Origin: Paenibacillus koleovorans NBRC 103111 | GTDB lineage: Bacteria > Bacillota > Bacilli > Paenibacillales > NBRC-103111 | Assembly: GCF_004000845.1 (NCBI RefSeq) | Contig: NZ_BIMA01000023.1 | Span: forward strand, 1-64,000 | Direction of reading: 5' to 3' | Length of the DNA: 64,000 nucleotides | In this document: piece by piece, positions 1 to 9,685 of the stretch | Position numbering within the stretch: the first letter of the stretch is position 1 | How the letters are laid out: every line of letters starts with the position of its first letter | Made by a program: the position numbers and the translations under genes | The notes under the pieces: model-generated | Told to the model about the DNA's origin: nothing | The model's database searches: none | Seen by the model: the letters and a program-made list of their open reading frames with translations, nothing else

Positions 1-205
1 CTCTTATGCGTAGTTACTGGCCAGGGCGAGAGCGTCGTGCGGACAAGCAAGGAGTGAGAAGGAATCGACATCTGAACGGCAAAAATCAGTGTCAGGTGTA
101 TAATGCTTGTACATCTGAACCCAAAAAAAGCCGACTTCAGAGCTTAGCTGTACAATCCATATACATCTGGGCAAGTACCGATAACCTCCACTCCCTCAAA
201 CCCAA
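1..205. other. Left-edge intergenic stretch
   Basis: No credible gene is seen; the open frame on the plus strand here is an antisense shadow of the neighbouring gene. The heptamer ACATCTG occurs three times (68-74, 111-117, 163-169) without regular spacing. No terminator with a T-tract was recognised for the minus-strand operon that ends at 206. Confidence 0.4.
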
Positions 206-1183
206 TCATTTACCCGCCGAATACCAAGCCAACACCCGCAAGGCGCGCAATGTATTCCACCGACTCGCTTGCCCCACGCCTTCGTTCACCTCGACCGCCA
301 TCGTGCCAGGATGCTGGTGCTCGAGCGGCCAGCGACCGTCGCTGTCCTGCTTCGACTCGATCAACGCAATCGCCTCGGCTACACGCTCGTCCGGCTTGAC
401 GCCGGCTCGGCGCAAGTACTCGAGTCCCCGCAACACGTCGTAATACCACCATGTCGGGAAGGTGAGGCGCGTCCAATCTGCTCCGCTCTTGCGATCTCGC
501 TCGATCGCTTCGCCTGTCGACAGTCGCCGGAAGAGCCTGCGTGCAAGGAGGAATTCTTGCCCGCGGAGGCGGGCTTCCGTCACCTCCGTGGGGCTCCCGC
601 ACGCCAGCTCGTATTCGAGTAGGGCTTCCAACACACAGATTGTGGTATTGAACGACGACCGGATCGAGCCGCTGTCCCCCGCATCGCAATTCCAGCCTCC
701 GTCGGGCAACTGCTCACTAAGCAAGCGGTCAACGAGCCGTTGAACGTCCTGGCCGAAGTAGGCACCGCTCGCCGCCACCTGCCCGTTGATGCACGGCTCG
801 ACCTCGCCCGCGAAGAAGGAATTGCCCTTCCACTCCCAGCCCCGCCACGTGCCGTCCATATCCCATCCCCGCCATCTCACGTGGTCACGGACCAGGCCCA
901 GCGCTCGACGCGCTTCACCGCTCAAGGGATCGAGGCCCAATTCTCGCAACAGCAACAGGACATGCATAGTGGAGTCCCACCCGTGGTTCCAAGCCTCGCC
1001 AACCCAAGACCCGTCAGACCCTTGAAGGGCGAGCAAGCGTGCGCCAACCCCTTCGGTTGCCACCTTGGCCCGCTCGGCTTCGACCTCCTCCACGGGCGCG
1101 TCCATCAAATCGCGCAGCACCTGCCAACGGATCGACGGGTCTGAATCCAGCAACCACTCGATGACCGAACGATGAGCTTTCAT
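206..1183 (-). CDS. Alpha/alpha-toroid (squalene cyclase/prenyltransferase-like) protein
   Basis: 325 aa. It contains repeated helix-hairpin units with QW-like Gly/Trp motifs (GSDGSWVGEAWNHGWDS near residue 55, LPDGGWNCDAG near 160, DSDGRWPLEHQ near 280), the pattern of the terpenoid-cyclase/prenyltransferase toroid fold. No DxDD protonation motif or full cyclase length is present, so a true terpene cyclase is unlikely; proteins of this type are usually annotated as hypothetical. No signal peptide is visible, so it should be cytoplasmic. The ATG lies downstream of GGGAGGAG, only 29 bases after the glycosidase stop, so it is the last gene of the operon. A role in handling the imported carbohydrate is inferred from position only. 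Confidence 0.7.
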   Translation of the reverse strand: MKAHRSVIEWLLDSDPSIRWQVLRDLMDAPVEEVEAERAKVATEGVGARLLALQGSDGSWVGEAWNHGWDSTMHVLLLLRELGLDPLSGEARRALGLVRDHVRWRGWDMDGTWRGWEWKGNSFFAGEVEPCINGQVAASGAYFGQDVQRLVDRLLSEQLPDGGWNCDAGDSGSIRSSFNTTICVLEALLEYELACGSPTEVTEARLRGQEFLLARRLFRRLSTGEAIERDRKSGADWTRLTFPTWWYYDVLRGLEYLRRAGVKPDERVAEAIALIESKQDSDGRWPLEHQHPGTMAVEVNEGVGQASRWNTLRALRVLAWYSAGK

Positions 1184-1212
1184 CCAACCGTTCTCCTCCC
1201 TTATTTCGAGAG

Positions 1213-3447
1213 CTACAGTCGTATAACAACCTCAGTCAAACAATCAGACCTTGCCGCCACTTTCCCGTCCACCATCACGGTCATCCCTTCAGCAATAGAG
1301 GCATTCTCCTTGCACTCGCGCTTTCTCCATGAGATGGTGAGCAGCTTCCCATGGTACGGAACATGCTCCAGCCTAAAGTAGTCCCATCCCATATCCAGCG
1401 GTCTAATTCTTACTATTTCGCTTTCCTCCGGTACAATTCCTGCGATTCTTGATATAAGGATGGAATTATAGTAGGAATGAAAATAATCGTAAACCTCTTT
1501 ATTCCATACCCCCGTCTCCGGATTGACGCTCTCGCATGTATTCAACAGGTTGTTCGCCTCGTCCTGAATCTGAGATCGGGTCCACTTGTTCCAAAGATCT
1601 CGAAATAAATCTACATAGGCCTTCGCATTTTCGAATTGTTGGATGGAAGCCCCCAATCCATCCAGGGCGATGGAATTCGAGAAATGCCACGATGGACCGT
1701 TCCAGCAGCAAGGATACTTATACGGGTCATTGTCCGATGCATGAGGACCAATTCGCCACATATTATCCGGTGCGTAGGCCGGACATTTCTTGGATACCGT
1801 AGGAATGGGATATTCGGCGTAGAACTCCTCAGGGTCGCCCAAATAAGCATACATCGCCATATGTTCTTCATGAAGAATGTCCGCCAACCCCGGGAAAAAG
1901 CCCACTACACTCCTGCTCGAGAATGCCTTTGCGTCTGACTTTGGTTCCAGATCATAAAAAAACCGCGAATCTTCATCCCACATCTTGGAAATGATATTTT
2001 CCCTAAGCTTAACAAGTTTATCTTGATAGCGATCGGCTTCCATCGGTCTGCCCTTTAACTCCAGCATTTTCTGCAACGCCTGTAGGTTCAAGTATAAAAA
2101 AACGGCTTCGTCGATCCGTTTCAGCGCGGTCTCCCGTTCTTTATGAAAGGGGGCACTCTTGGTGTGGTCCCATTGGGGCTCTGTAAACTCAAAAAAGCTG
2201 GGCTGATACTCCATAGCCGTTCTCCAGGTTCCAGTTACGATCGGGAGCCCATCATCCTCCCCGACAAACAGAGCTCCCGATTCCCAATTCACAAAATCAG
2301 CGATCCGGTCCACATACTCATCGATAAGGACGGGATCCTTTTGTACAAGGTACATATTCCATATAGCCGCCGGAAAATAATTCAAATAGGTATCCCGGAA
2401 TCTTCCCTTCTCCATCCCCTCCTCCACCTGACTTTCTAAGAGACTGGATGCATAGCCTTGACTGATAGCCGGGTCCCTTAACCACTTGGCTTCATCCAAA
2501 TGCATAGGAGCGCTGCAGCAACAAGGAACGGAGATCACATCTTTTCCTTCATAGAAACAAGCATCTTGAAAGCAATCGATCTGAGGATAGATCAAATTCT
2601 TATAGACCAGATACCATCTGTAATAGTATAGTTTCTCTACATCCTCAGAGGAACACTCGAATCCGGGCACATATGCTTTAAACCATTCGATAAAGGACAC
2701 GTCATAGCAGCTATACAGGTTGGGTTCATTATCAACATACTGAATCAAATCATCCGGATTCCTATCACCCGTATGGTCCATATAGCCGGCTATAACAACC
2801 CTTATTTGCTGGTCGCCAGCCAGTTTAACACTTTTCTTCAACGTACAGTTGTCCTCTTGAACCTGAAAGCCCTTGGCGTAAATACAATATTCCGTTTTCA
2901 CCACATGTCTGAAGATCTGTCTTGCGTTGCATTCCACATTAAGTTTACCCCTCACATGATCCTTGCCCGCATTGTCCCACCGGAGAAAGAAGGGATTGGC
3001 CGTGGCCGACCTGTGGTTTTCAAGAGCGGTGTAGAGGGTATCCACTGCCAACTCTACATTCACTTCATACTCTCGAGGGTTACGAATGTCCAATATAGAG
3101 ATAAACCTGTCTTGCCGGTCTATGAATTTCTTCTCTTCCACGAGCAGGCCCTCAGACTCGAACTCCATTTTAAGCCCCGTGGGCTCCCACCGTAAGTTTT
3201 TACAGTCCAAGGTACAGGATTTCCCATCCACACTGGCATGGAGCCTCCACAAGTAGTTATAGGGTACATTATTGATCGTCACGTAGCTGATCGAATCGGA
3301 TACAAAGCCGGGGCGCTTCTCCATTCTTCTCACCCATAGCCGGTTCCCGGTCATATCCGTTCTAACCCCATTCGCTAGCCTATCTATAAGAAAATCCACG
3401 TTCTGCCCCCTATTCCCCGACCTAGCGGCTATCAACCGACCAGCCAT
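1213..3447 (-). CDS. Six-hairpin (MGH1/GH63-like) glycoside hydrolase
   Basis: 744 aa, no signal peptide, so probably an intracellular glycosidase. The N-terminal third (about 1-250) looks like a beta-sandwich domain. The remainder is rich in aromatic helix motifs typical of the (alpha/alpha)6 barrel shared by GH63, GH37 and amylo-1,6-glucosidases, for example TGTWRTAMEYQPSFFEF near 400 and CCWNGPSWHFSNS near 585, which resembles the WxGPxW motif of those families. Substrate and catalytic acids cannot be fixed by eye. The start overlaps the end of the enolase-superfamily gene by 26 bases and follows GGTGA, so the two are translationally coupled. Being co-transcribed with an uptake system suggests it cleaves the imported oligosaccharide. 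Confidence 0.75.
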   Translation of the reverse strand: MAGRLIAARSGNRGQNVDFLIDRLANGVRTDMTGNRLWVRRMEKRPGFVSDSISYVTINNVPYNYLWRLHASVDGKSCTLDCKNLRWEPTGLKMEFESEGLLVEEKKFIDRQDRFISILDIRNPREYEVNVELAVDTLYTALENHRSATANPFFLRWDNAGKDHVRGKLNVECNARQIFRHVVKTEYCIYAKGFQVQEDNCTLKKSVKLAGDQQIRVVIAGYMDHTGDRNPDDLIQYVDNEPNLYSCYDVSFIEWFKAYVPGFECSSEDVEKLYYYRWYLVYKNLIYPQIDCFQDACFYEGKDVISVPCCCSAPMHLDEAKWLRDPAISQGYASSLLESQVEEGMEKGRFRDTYLNYFPAAIWNMYLVQKDPVLIDEYVDRIADFVNWESGALFVGEDDGLPIVTGTWRTAMEYQPSFFEFTEPQWDHTKSAPFHKERETALKRIDEAVFLYLNLQALQKMLELKGRPMEADRYQDKLVKLRENIISKMWDEDSRFFYDLEPKSDAKAFSSRSVVGFFPGLADILHEEHMAMYAYLGDPEEFYAEYPIPTVSKKCPAYAPDNMWRIGPHASDNDPYKYPCCWNGPSWHFSNSIALDGLGASIQQFENAKAYVDLFRDLWNKWTRSQIQDEANNLLNTCESVNPETGVWNKEVYDYFHSYYNSILISRIAGIVPEESEIVRIRPLDMGWDYFRLEHVPYHGKLLTISWRKRECKENASIAEGMTVMVDGKVAARSDCLTEVVIRL

Positions 3448-4582
3448 ACTCTTTCACCAACCGAAGAAAATAATCAATATCAAGCTCCAGCCCAAAGCCG
3501 GGTTTGTTCGGGACTCGGACATGACCATCCTCGATCCGGTAGCCCGAAGCATCCATTCCCTGCATAACGGCTTCGTCCCATTCCACGAACTGAAACTGCT
3601 CGACAGCCGACTTCAGATGGCTAAGCGCATAATTGCCGTAAGCACGACCATAGTTATGCGGGGAAGCTTTCAGCTTCCATTCATCCAGCTTCCTGCCAAG
3701 CTCCACCCAGCCGGAGAACGAATAATTGAGGATATCATATTGAATGACATCAATGAGCCCGGATTGGGCCCAATCGAGCAACTGATGAGAAACGGTCCCC
3801 CCCTCGCCGTCGGCAATGAGCGTCCTGAGCTTCTCCTTCCCCATCCACTCCCTCAAATCCTCGTAATAGACCGGATCTTCGTGAAAGGCTTCTTCGATCC
3901 AATAAAGATCGCAATCCGCCGTTTCCGACAGCACCTGTTTCGCTATGTTGAGGTTATATCCGTTATTGGCATCGATCATCACTTGGCCGCCCGGACCCGC
4001 CGCCTCGCGGACGCCGCGAATGACCGCAATATCCCTGCTGATGCCCGCAAGCAGCGGCATATGTCGAGCGCCGCGGCCTACTTTGATTTTGAAATGTCGA
4101 TGGCCCTTGGCTGCACCCTCTCTTACTTCATCTTGGATACATTCTACGGCAGCGACATGGTCTGAAAGATGCAGATCATCGAAGTAGAGCGAGGTGTCGT
4201 AGCAAGGAACCCTGTAATTGGCCGGATCCTCCTTCTTTCTTGCGAATAGCTCGCATACCGGCTTGCCTTGCACCTGTCCGAGCCAGTCCAGGAGCGGATA
4301 GTCGAGCTCCCTGTATGCCGGCAGCACCGTACCGTCCATGCCGAACAGCTCTATCGCACGTTTGCCAATCAGCTTCACGGCATCTTCTCTTCCGGCGCGT
4401 GTCCACCCAAAACCGCTAACTCCGCCCATCGTAATACGCGCTACAAGATATTTCATCTGGTTGCCGCGCGCACCCAGCCTGGCGTTCGCTCCGGCCGATC
4501 GGTGCCGCTCCCCTTCCATGGCGACGCATTCCACCTTCTCAATCTTCCAATTCGGGTCGATGTTGAACAACCCCATCTCCAC
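3422..4582 (-). CDS. Enolase-superfamily (mandelate racemase-like) dehydratase/racemase
   Basis: 386 aa, the usual length of the mandelate racemase/muconate-lactonizing subgroup. These enzymes abstract a proton alpha to a carboxylate using Mg2+, commonly to dehydrate sugar acids. Visible signatures are the KxK base motif (Lys165, Lys167 in FKIKVG), metal ligands Asp204 (MIDANNGY), Glu230 (YWIEEAF) and an acidic residue around 258-260 (IADGEG), and His309 (ASPHNYGRAYG) at the end of a barrel strand. The start is GTG, 8 bases after GGAGGA. It lies between the binding-protein gene and a glycosidase, which fits catabolism of a uronic or aldonic acid-containing glycan. The exact substrate cannot be read from the sequence. 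Confidence 0.85.
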   Translation of the reverse strand: MEMGLFNIDPNWKIEKVECVAMEGERHRSAGANARLGARGNQMKYLVARITMGGVSGFGWTRAGREDAVKLIGKRAIELFGMDGTVLPAYRELDYPLLDWLGQVQGKPVCELFARKKEDPANYRVPCYDTSLYFDDLHLSDHVAAVECIQDEVREGAAKGHRHFKIKVGRGARHMPLLAGISRDIAVIRGVREAAGPGGQVMIDANNGYNLNIAKQVLSETADCDLYWIEEAFHEDPVYYEDLREWMGKEKLRTLIADGEGGTVSHQLLDWAQSGLIDVIQYDILNYSFSGWVELGRKLDEWKLKASPHNYGRAYGNYALSHLKSAVEQFQFVEWDEAVMQGMDASGYRIEDGHVRVPNKPGFGLELDIDYFLRLVKEYGWSVDSR

Positions 4583-4614
4583 AGTACGTCTCCTCCTTCA
4601 TAGGCCATATAAGC

Positions 4615-4648
4615 AGAAGACGCCGGGCTACAAGCTCCGGCGACTTCT
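4615..4648 (-). terminator. Stem-loop after the binding-protein gene
   Basis: AGAAGACGCCGG (4615-4626) pairs with CCGGCGACTTCT (4637-4648), leaving an A/A mismatch. There is no T-tract, so it is more likely an mRNA-stabilising or attenuating hairpin between the solute-binding protein gene and the enzyme genes than a full terminator. Confidence 0.5.
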
Positions 4649-4687
4649 TGCTAGGCTAAGAACCTGTTGCTTCCTCTTACAGCAGTA

Positions 4688-6067
4688 CTACTTCGCGGCC
4701 TTAATCGCGGCATCCGCCTTCTTCTTCATCTCGGCAAGCGCCTCGTCGATCGTGGAGACGCCGAACAGCGCCTTCTCCGCTTCGTTCTGTAGAATCGTGT
4801 TGATTTCGTTATAGGCCGTATATATGGTGTCGGTGTAAGACTTCGCTTCATAGTTCAGGAGGATTTTCTTGAACTGTTCCACATCGATCAATTTCGCAGC
4901 ATCGGGGCCAAGCATAATCTTGGCGATTTCGTCCTTATTGTTCTTCTTCCACGTCGGAATATGGCCCACCTTGGCCAAATCCACCGAGCCCTCCGTCGAC
5001 AGCCATTTCAGGAACAACCAGGACGCTTCCTTCTCCTTCGTGTTCTTGTTCATGGCCAGGTAGCCGAAATGGCGAAGCCCGCCGTTATACACGTCCTTCT
5101 GGTCCTTCTCCATCGTCGGAAGCGGAGCTACCGCCACCATGAAATCGCGGGGATAATCCTTCGTATTGCTGATGAAGCGCGAGAACGCATTCGAATTGAC
5201 TGTCATGGCCGCTTTCCCGGCCATGAACACATCGTTAGCGGTCGACTTGGTCGATTTATATTCGACATAAGGAAACTGGTACTTGTCTACGTTTTCGATC
5301 TTGTTCTTGAATTCAAGTGCTTTCTTATAAGACGGATGGTCGAAATTAGACGTGCCGTCCTTCTTGAACCACGCATCTCCGCCGAGCACGCCCCTGACCG
5401 GAAGCGTCCAGTAGTAATTGGTGTGGAAATCGGAGGAGCCATACACCTTATTGCTTCCGTCGCCCTTGGTCATCGCTTTGGCATAGGCCGCATATTCATC
5501 CAGCGTCCACTTGTCCGGCACCTTCAAGCCGGCGGCGTCCAGCATTTTCTTATTGATAAACACAGCGTCAATTTGCGACGTCGTCGGCAAGCTGTAATAT
5601 TTGCCGTCAACCTTGTACGTATCCTGACCGAACTCACCGACTACATCCAGCTTATCCCGGGTGATAAATTCGCTCAGATCCTGCAGACCGTTCTTCTTGG
5701 CTCGAGCCTCCAGCCGGGTCAGCCCGTAGTTGAAGAACACGTCGATCTGCTGTCCGGCAATCAGGCTCGTATCGATCTTCACATTGCCTTCGTCGTTATT
5801 CGAGAATTGCACATACTCGACTTGAATCTGCGGATATTTCTGATTAAACTTCTTGATCATCTCCGCCGGTCCTTGGTCTTCCGCCCATGCCGCCCACCAG
5901 CTGATTTTAGCCGGTTTGACGGTCTCGGACGCAGTAGCCGAAGGCTGACCTGTCGGCTGGCTCGACGCGCTTCCCGCCTTATCCGGCCCGGTGCTTCCGC
6001 AGCCGCTTAATATCGCCCCAGCCATGGCCACGCTTAGCACGACCGGTGCCCACCTCTTTTGTCTCAT
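4688..6067 (-). CDS. Carbohydrate ABC transporter solute-binding lipoprotein
   Basis: 459 aa from the chosen start. The first residues (MRQKRWAPVVLSVAMAGA) form a charged then hydrophobic signal peptide ending in the lipobox LSGC, so it is anchored outside the membrane. The rest resembles the MalE-like family 1 extracellular sugar-binding proteins (WWAAWAEDQGPAEMIKKF near the N-terminus, DVFMAGKAAMTVNSNAF in the middle). A longer reading would begin five residues earlier at 6082, but the run GGGGGGGA sits just before the internal ATG as ribosome-binding site, which decides the start. It delivers substrate to the two permeases encoded upstream. No ATPase gene is present, so a shared MsmX-type ATPase is inferred. 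Confidence 0.9.
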   Translation of the reverse strand: MRQKRWAPVVLSVAMAGAILSGCGSTGPDKAGSASSQPTGQPSATASETVKPAKISWWAAWAEDQGPAEMIKKFNQKYPQIQVEYVQFSNNDEGNVKIDTSLIAGQQIDVFFNYGLTRLEARAKKNGLQDLSEFITRDKLDVVGEFGQDTYKVDGKYYSLPTTSQIDAVFINKKMLDAAGLKVPDKWTLDEYAAYAKAMTKGDGSNKVYGSSDFHTNYYWTLPVRGVLGGDAWFKKDGTSNFDHPSYKKALEFKNKIENVDKYQFPYVEYKSTKSTANDVFMAGKAAMTVNSNAFSRFISNTKDYPRDFMVAVAPLPTMEKDQKDVYNGGLRHFGYLAMNKNTKEKEASWLFLKWLSTEGSVDLAKVGHIPTWKKNNKDEIAKIMLGPDAAKLIDVEQFKKILLNYEAKSYTDTIYTAYNEINTILQNEAEKALFGVSTIDEALAEMKKKADAAIKAAK

Positions 6068-6098
6068 ACAAATCCCCCCCATTGGTGATCGTTCCTCA

Positions 6099-6129
6099 GC
6101 ATAGCGCTTACAACACTGAGTATAATCCG
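6099..6129 (-). promoter_or_regulatory. Promoter with cre-like site upstream of the binding-protein gene
   Basis: On the minus strand a TATACT -10 (within 6119-6129) is followed about 10 bases downstream by TGTAAGCGCTATGC (6099-6112). That matches 12 of 14 positions of the CcpA cre consensus TGWNANCGNTNWCA. The -35 is weak (TTCTGA, 17-base spacer). A cre near the transcription start normally mediates glucose repression. This is inferred from sequence only. Confidence 0.5.
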
Positions 6130-6222
6130 TTGCCTGTACGGTCAGAAGGAACGATTTTGCCTAAATGGTTCACTTATTTTGGCTTTGGAGCCGGATGTTC
6201 ACTAATTTATGAATGGGGTTCG

Positions 6223-7809
6223 TTAATTTTTGGCCCCCTGCTGACTGGTCCGGTACTGACTTGGGCTGACGCTTTTCTCTTTCTTGAACGCACGGCCGAA
6301 ATAGTTGATGTTATCGTATCCTACTTGCTCCGCAATCAGATAGACGGGGAGATCGGTCCGAAGAAGCAGCTCCGCCGCCTTGTCCATCCGGATTTCCGTG
6401 AGCAGCTCGATGAAGCTTTTTCCCGTCTCGCGCTTGAAGAGGGAGCTCAGATAGCTGGGGCTCATATTGACGATCCCGGCGGCATCGTTCAGCGTAAGGT
6501 TCTCGGTATAGTGCGCTCTCATATAACCGATCAATTGGCTCACTTCCACGCGGTACTTCTCCCGTCCGGCCTTCGCCAGCTGCTCGACAAACGAGCCGAA
6601 GAGGGAGCCGAACCAGGCCTTCATCTCCTCGATTGTCTCCTTGCGAAGCAGCTCAATATGGATAGGGACCGTATCCGCGTATACATGGTCCCAGGAGATG
6701 CCATGGCGTGCAGCTACGCGCTTGACGGCGTGAAGGATCTCCATGAACATGCTGATATCCTGATTGCGATAGCACTTACTGGCAGATAATCTCTCGAAGA
6801 GAGACTCCTTCAACAGCTCCAGCCCGGCCAACTGGCCGGTATCCGCGCAGCGCTCCAGCTCCTCGGCGTCCTTCTTATCGAACAGGACTTGATCCCCGTG
6901 CGCAAAGAAAGATGGCTCGTACCGGTAGCCCTTGCCCAGCCCATGATAGAAAGCATACTGCACCGCTTCCTTAGCCTGCAGGAATGCGGTCTTAAACTCC
7001 GCTGACGAAGCAAAACAATCGCTCAGTCCGACGCTCCCCTCCATATTCAGAAACCGCCGCACCGCATGCAGCAGGGGCTCAACGTTTATCCGTCCAGCAC
7101 CCTCCGGGCTGGTGGCCTGTGCCAGAACAATCAGCGCCATGAATTCTCCGCTCTTGTACTCCAGCACATGCCGGCAGCGTCCGGGACCGTATACCTCCGC
7201 CAGATGCAGCAGAGCGCTCTCCAGCCCGATCCACGCCGCTTCCTCGGGTCCGTGCAGCTTGATATACAGGACGGCCCATTCGTCGCCAGGCTCATCCTTC
7301 TGCCCGAACCACGCGTCCCGCTCCGATTCGTCGACCGGCTCGCCGCACACCAGCCGAAGCATCGTCCGCTTCAGCTGTTCCCCGTTCAGCGCAAGCTCCG
7401 CCGGCTGCCCTGTAGCCTGCGGAACGGCGCGCTGCTCGAGCTTATCCGCCGTCGTCTGAAGCAGACGGATCAGCTCGGCCGGCTTGATGGACGCCTTCAG
7501 AATATAGTCCTCGGCATCAAGCTTCATCGCTTCCCGGACATACATGTAATCGCTGTGGCTGCTGAGCACGATAAAGCGGATAAAGGCGTATTTGCGGCGA
7601 ATCTCCGCGATCAGCTCAAGCCCGTTCAAGCCGGGCATGACAATATCGGTCAGCACGATATCCGGCATATGCCGTTCGATCAGCTCGCGAGCCTGCAAGC
7701 CGTCGCTCGCGGTAGCGACTACCTCGAAGCCGTAATCCTCCCAGCGGATCAAGGAGGTCATCCCGATGCGCACCAGCATCTCGTCGTCCACAATGATGAC
7801 TTTATACAT
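6223..7809 (-). CDS. YesN-type response regulator, receiver plus AraC DNA-binding domain
   Basis: 528 aa. The receiver domain (about 1-120) shows the acidic pair VDDE near residue 9, the phospho-acceptor Asp in DIVLTDIVMPGLNG near 55 and the conserved Lys in EDYILKAS near 105. A long central region of about 280 residues precedes a C-terminal AraC/XylS double helix-turn-helix (LNDAAGIVNMSPSYLSSLF, then AEQVGYDNINYFGRAFKK). The start overlaps the kinase gene by 8 bases and follows GGAGGGACTC. It should be phosphorylated by the kinase encoded just upstream and activate the flanking transport operon, the standard YesM/YesN arrangement of Paenibacillaceae. Confidence 0.92.
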   Translation of the reverse strand: MYKVIIVDDEMLVRIGMTSLIRWEDYGFEVVATASDGLQARELIERHMPDIVLTDIVMPGLNGLELIAEIRRKYAFIRFIVLSSHSDYMYVREAMKLDAEDYILKASIKPAELIRLLQTTADKLEQRAVPQATGQPAELALNGEQLKRTMLRLVCGEPVDESERDAWFGQKDEPGDEWAVLYIKLHGPEEAAWIGLESALLHLAEVYGPGRCRHVLEYKSGEFMALIVLAQATSPEGAGRINVEPLLHAVRRFLNMEGSVGLSDCFASSAEFKTAFLQAKEAVQYAFYHGLGKGYRYEPSFFAHGDQVLFDKKDAEELERCADTGQLAGLELLKESLFERLSASKCYRNQDISMFMEILHAVKRVAARHGISWDHVYADTVPIHIELLRKETIEEMKAWFGSLFGSFVEQLAKAGREKYRVEVSQLIGYMRAHYTENLTLNDAAGIVNMSPSYLSSLFKRETGKSFIELLTEIRMDKAAELLLRTDLPVYLIAEQVGYDNINYFGRAFKKEKSVSPSQYRTSQQGAKN

Positions 7810-9595
7810 GAGTCCCTCCGGTCGGAACGAACTTCGGCAAGGTGACGGTTATGGTTGTCCCTTCTCCCGCTATGCTGTGGACGGTTATTCCATAGGGCTC
7901 TCCGAAATGCAGCCGAATCCGCTCATGCACATTCAGCAATCCGATACGCTCTCGTATAGGCCGGGCATCGGTACCGGCAATTGCGCTATTCATCCACCGC
8001 AGCCTGTCCTCCTCCATGCCCGCTCCATTATCCCGAATGACAAGCGAGAGCTGTCCCTGCATTTCTTCCACATCAATGTCGATTTGCTGTCCCCCGTGAT
8101 GATGCTTAAAGCCGTGGAGGATGCTGTTCTCGACTAGCGGCTGCAGCGTAAACTTCACGATGGCGCAGGACAGCAGCTCATTCGGAACGTTCGTTCGCAG
8201 CTCGATTGCCCCGTTGAGTCGAATATTTTGCAAGGTGACATAGCTCTCGATATAGTCGAATTCCTGCCGCAGCGTAATAATATCTTCCCCTCGGCCGATG
8301 CTGGCCTCCATCATAACCGCCATATGCGAGATCATATCGCCGACCTCCTGATCCCGTCGGATATAGGCCATCCATTTAATATTGTTCAGCGTATTCAACA
8401 GGAAGTGCGGATTGATTTGGGCCTGAAGCATCTTGAAGCGCAGCTGCTCCTTCTGCTTCTGCTCGTCCTTCACATGCTGGATCAGCTCCTTGATCTGCTC
8501 CAGCATCCGATTGTAGGTTGTCATCAGCTCCGCGATTTCATCCTTGCCTTTGACCCATATGGCGCCTGCATGCAAATCTCCCTTCTCCACTTTAATCATC
8601 TTGAGGCGCAACAGGCGAAGCGACCGCGTTACCCCATAGGAAATCGTGCCGGCCACCAGAATGAAGACGACAATGATGCCGCCGATCGTATACAAATAAA
8701 TTTCCCGCAGGCTGACAATTTCCTTGAACACATCCTCATACTGCATAAATTGCGCGACTTTCCATCCGGTTACGGCAATCGTCCGATAGCTCACGATAAA
8801 ACGCCGATCGTTCAGCCGCTCGATAAACTGTCCCTGATCCTCATCGGTCATTGCTTTTATCGCTATTTCTTCATATTCCTGACTGGACAGCCAACTATCC
8901 TTGGAACGATAAAGCACCTGACCGTCCGCCCCGGATAACATAACGTGTCCTTCGAGCGCACCGAGGATGGTCCCCAGCTCGCTGGCCCTTACCATAATGA
9001 TGACCACGCCGAGATTCCGGTTGCCGTCCTCCGAGTCGATGGACTTCGCGACCATAATAACGGGTTCTTTCCGGAAATTGTCGATCAGATTCGTTTCCTC
9101 GTACACCCATAGAAACCGGTTTTTCGCTTGTTTCGCTTCCGGCAGCCAGGTGAAGCTGGCAAGCGTGTCCTTCTTCAACCCCTGATTCAACAGCGAAGAA
9201 TACAGTTGCCCGTTGTTGTCCAGGATGGTGGTATAGAATTGCATTCTATATAAATAGCCGCTATTTAATTTGGCGGTCAGCTCGTCGGTTACCCGAAGCC
9301 GCTCGTAGGCGCTCATTTCGTCCGGCGAATCGAGCACGTGAGCGATGGAACGGTCGATGCTGACCAGCATAGCTGCGGACATCATCTGCCCTAGAATATC
9401 CTCCATATTGCTCTGGGTGAGATGCAGCGATTCCTGCATAGAAGAACCGATTTTATCGGTGATGATATCCTTGAGCGACTGGAAGCTGTAGTAGAAGGTG
9501 ATGCCGAATGGGATGATCAGAAAAACAATGACGAGAGTGAATATTTTGCTCTGCAAGGTACGAAACCGCACGAGCCGCCACCAACGCTCCGACAT
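7802..9595 (-). CDS. YesM-type membrane sensor histidine kinase
   Basis: 597 aa. The N-terminus has one membrane span (about 17-37), then a roughly 250-residue extracellular sensor, a second span near 300 (IYLYTIGGIIVVFILVAGT), a HAMP-like linker, and the HisK_5/YesM core. The phospho-acceptor region QAQINPHFLLNTLNNIKWMA has its His near residue 398. The ATPase boxes follow: N box LQPLVENSILHGFKHH and G box IRDNGAGM. No classical HisKA dimerisation domain is present, which is normal for this family. The start ATG follows GAGG, 90 bases after the permease stop. It probably senses ligand or loaded binding protein. Confidence 0.92.
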   Translation of the reverse strand: MSERWWRLVRFRTLQSKIFTLVIVFLIIPFGITFYYSFQSLKDIITDKIGSSMQESLHLTQSNMEDILGQMMSAAMLVSIDRSIAHVLDSPDEMSAYERLRVTDELTAKLNSGYLYRMQFYTTILDNNGQLYSSLLNQGLKKDTLASFTWLPEAKQAKNRFLWVYEETNLIDNFRKEPVIMVAKSIDSEDGNRNLGVVIIMVRASELGTILGALEGHVMLSGADGQVLYRSKDSWLSSQEYEEIAIKAMTDEDQGQFIERLNDRRFIVSYRTIAVTGWKVAQFMQYEDVFKEIVSLREIYLYTIGGIIVVFILVAGTISYGVTRSLRLLRLKMIKVEKGDLHAGAIWVKGKDEIAELMTTYNRMLEQIKELIQHVKDEQKQKEQLRFKMLQAQINPHFLLNTLNNIKWMAYIRRDQEVGDMISHMAVMMEASIGRGEDIITLRQEFDYIESYVTLQNIRLNGAIELRTNVPNELLSCAIVKFTLQPLVENSILHGFKHHHGGQQIDIDVEEMQGQLSLVIRDNGAGMEEDRLRWMNSAIAGTDARPIRERIGLLNVHERIRLHFGEPYGITVHSIAGEGTTITVTLPKFVPTGGTHV

Positions 9596-9685
9596 GATCC
9601 TCGAACACCCCCTATTGTGCCGTCGTCATGATGCATATATTTCGTAGTGTACCACACCGGATGTCCCAATATCGGCTTCGATTTC

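Noticed and set aside
6-443. 145-aa plus-strand frame at the left edge
   Set aside because: Antisense to the toroid-protein gene for most of its length, no ribosome-binding site, no recognisable domain.
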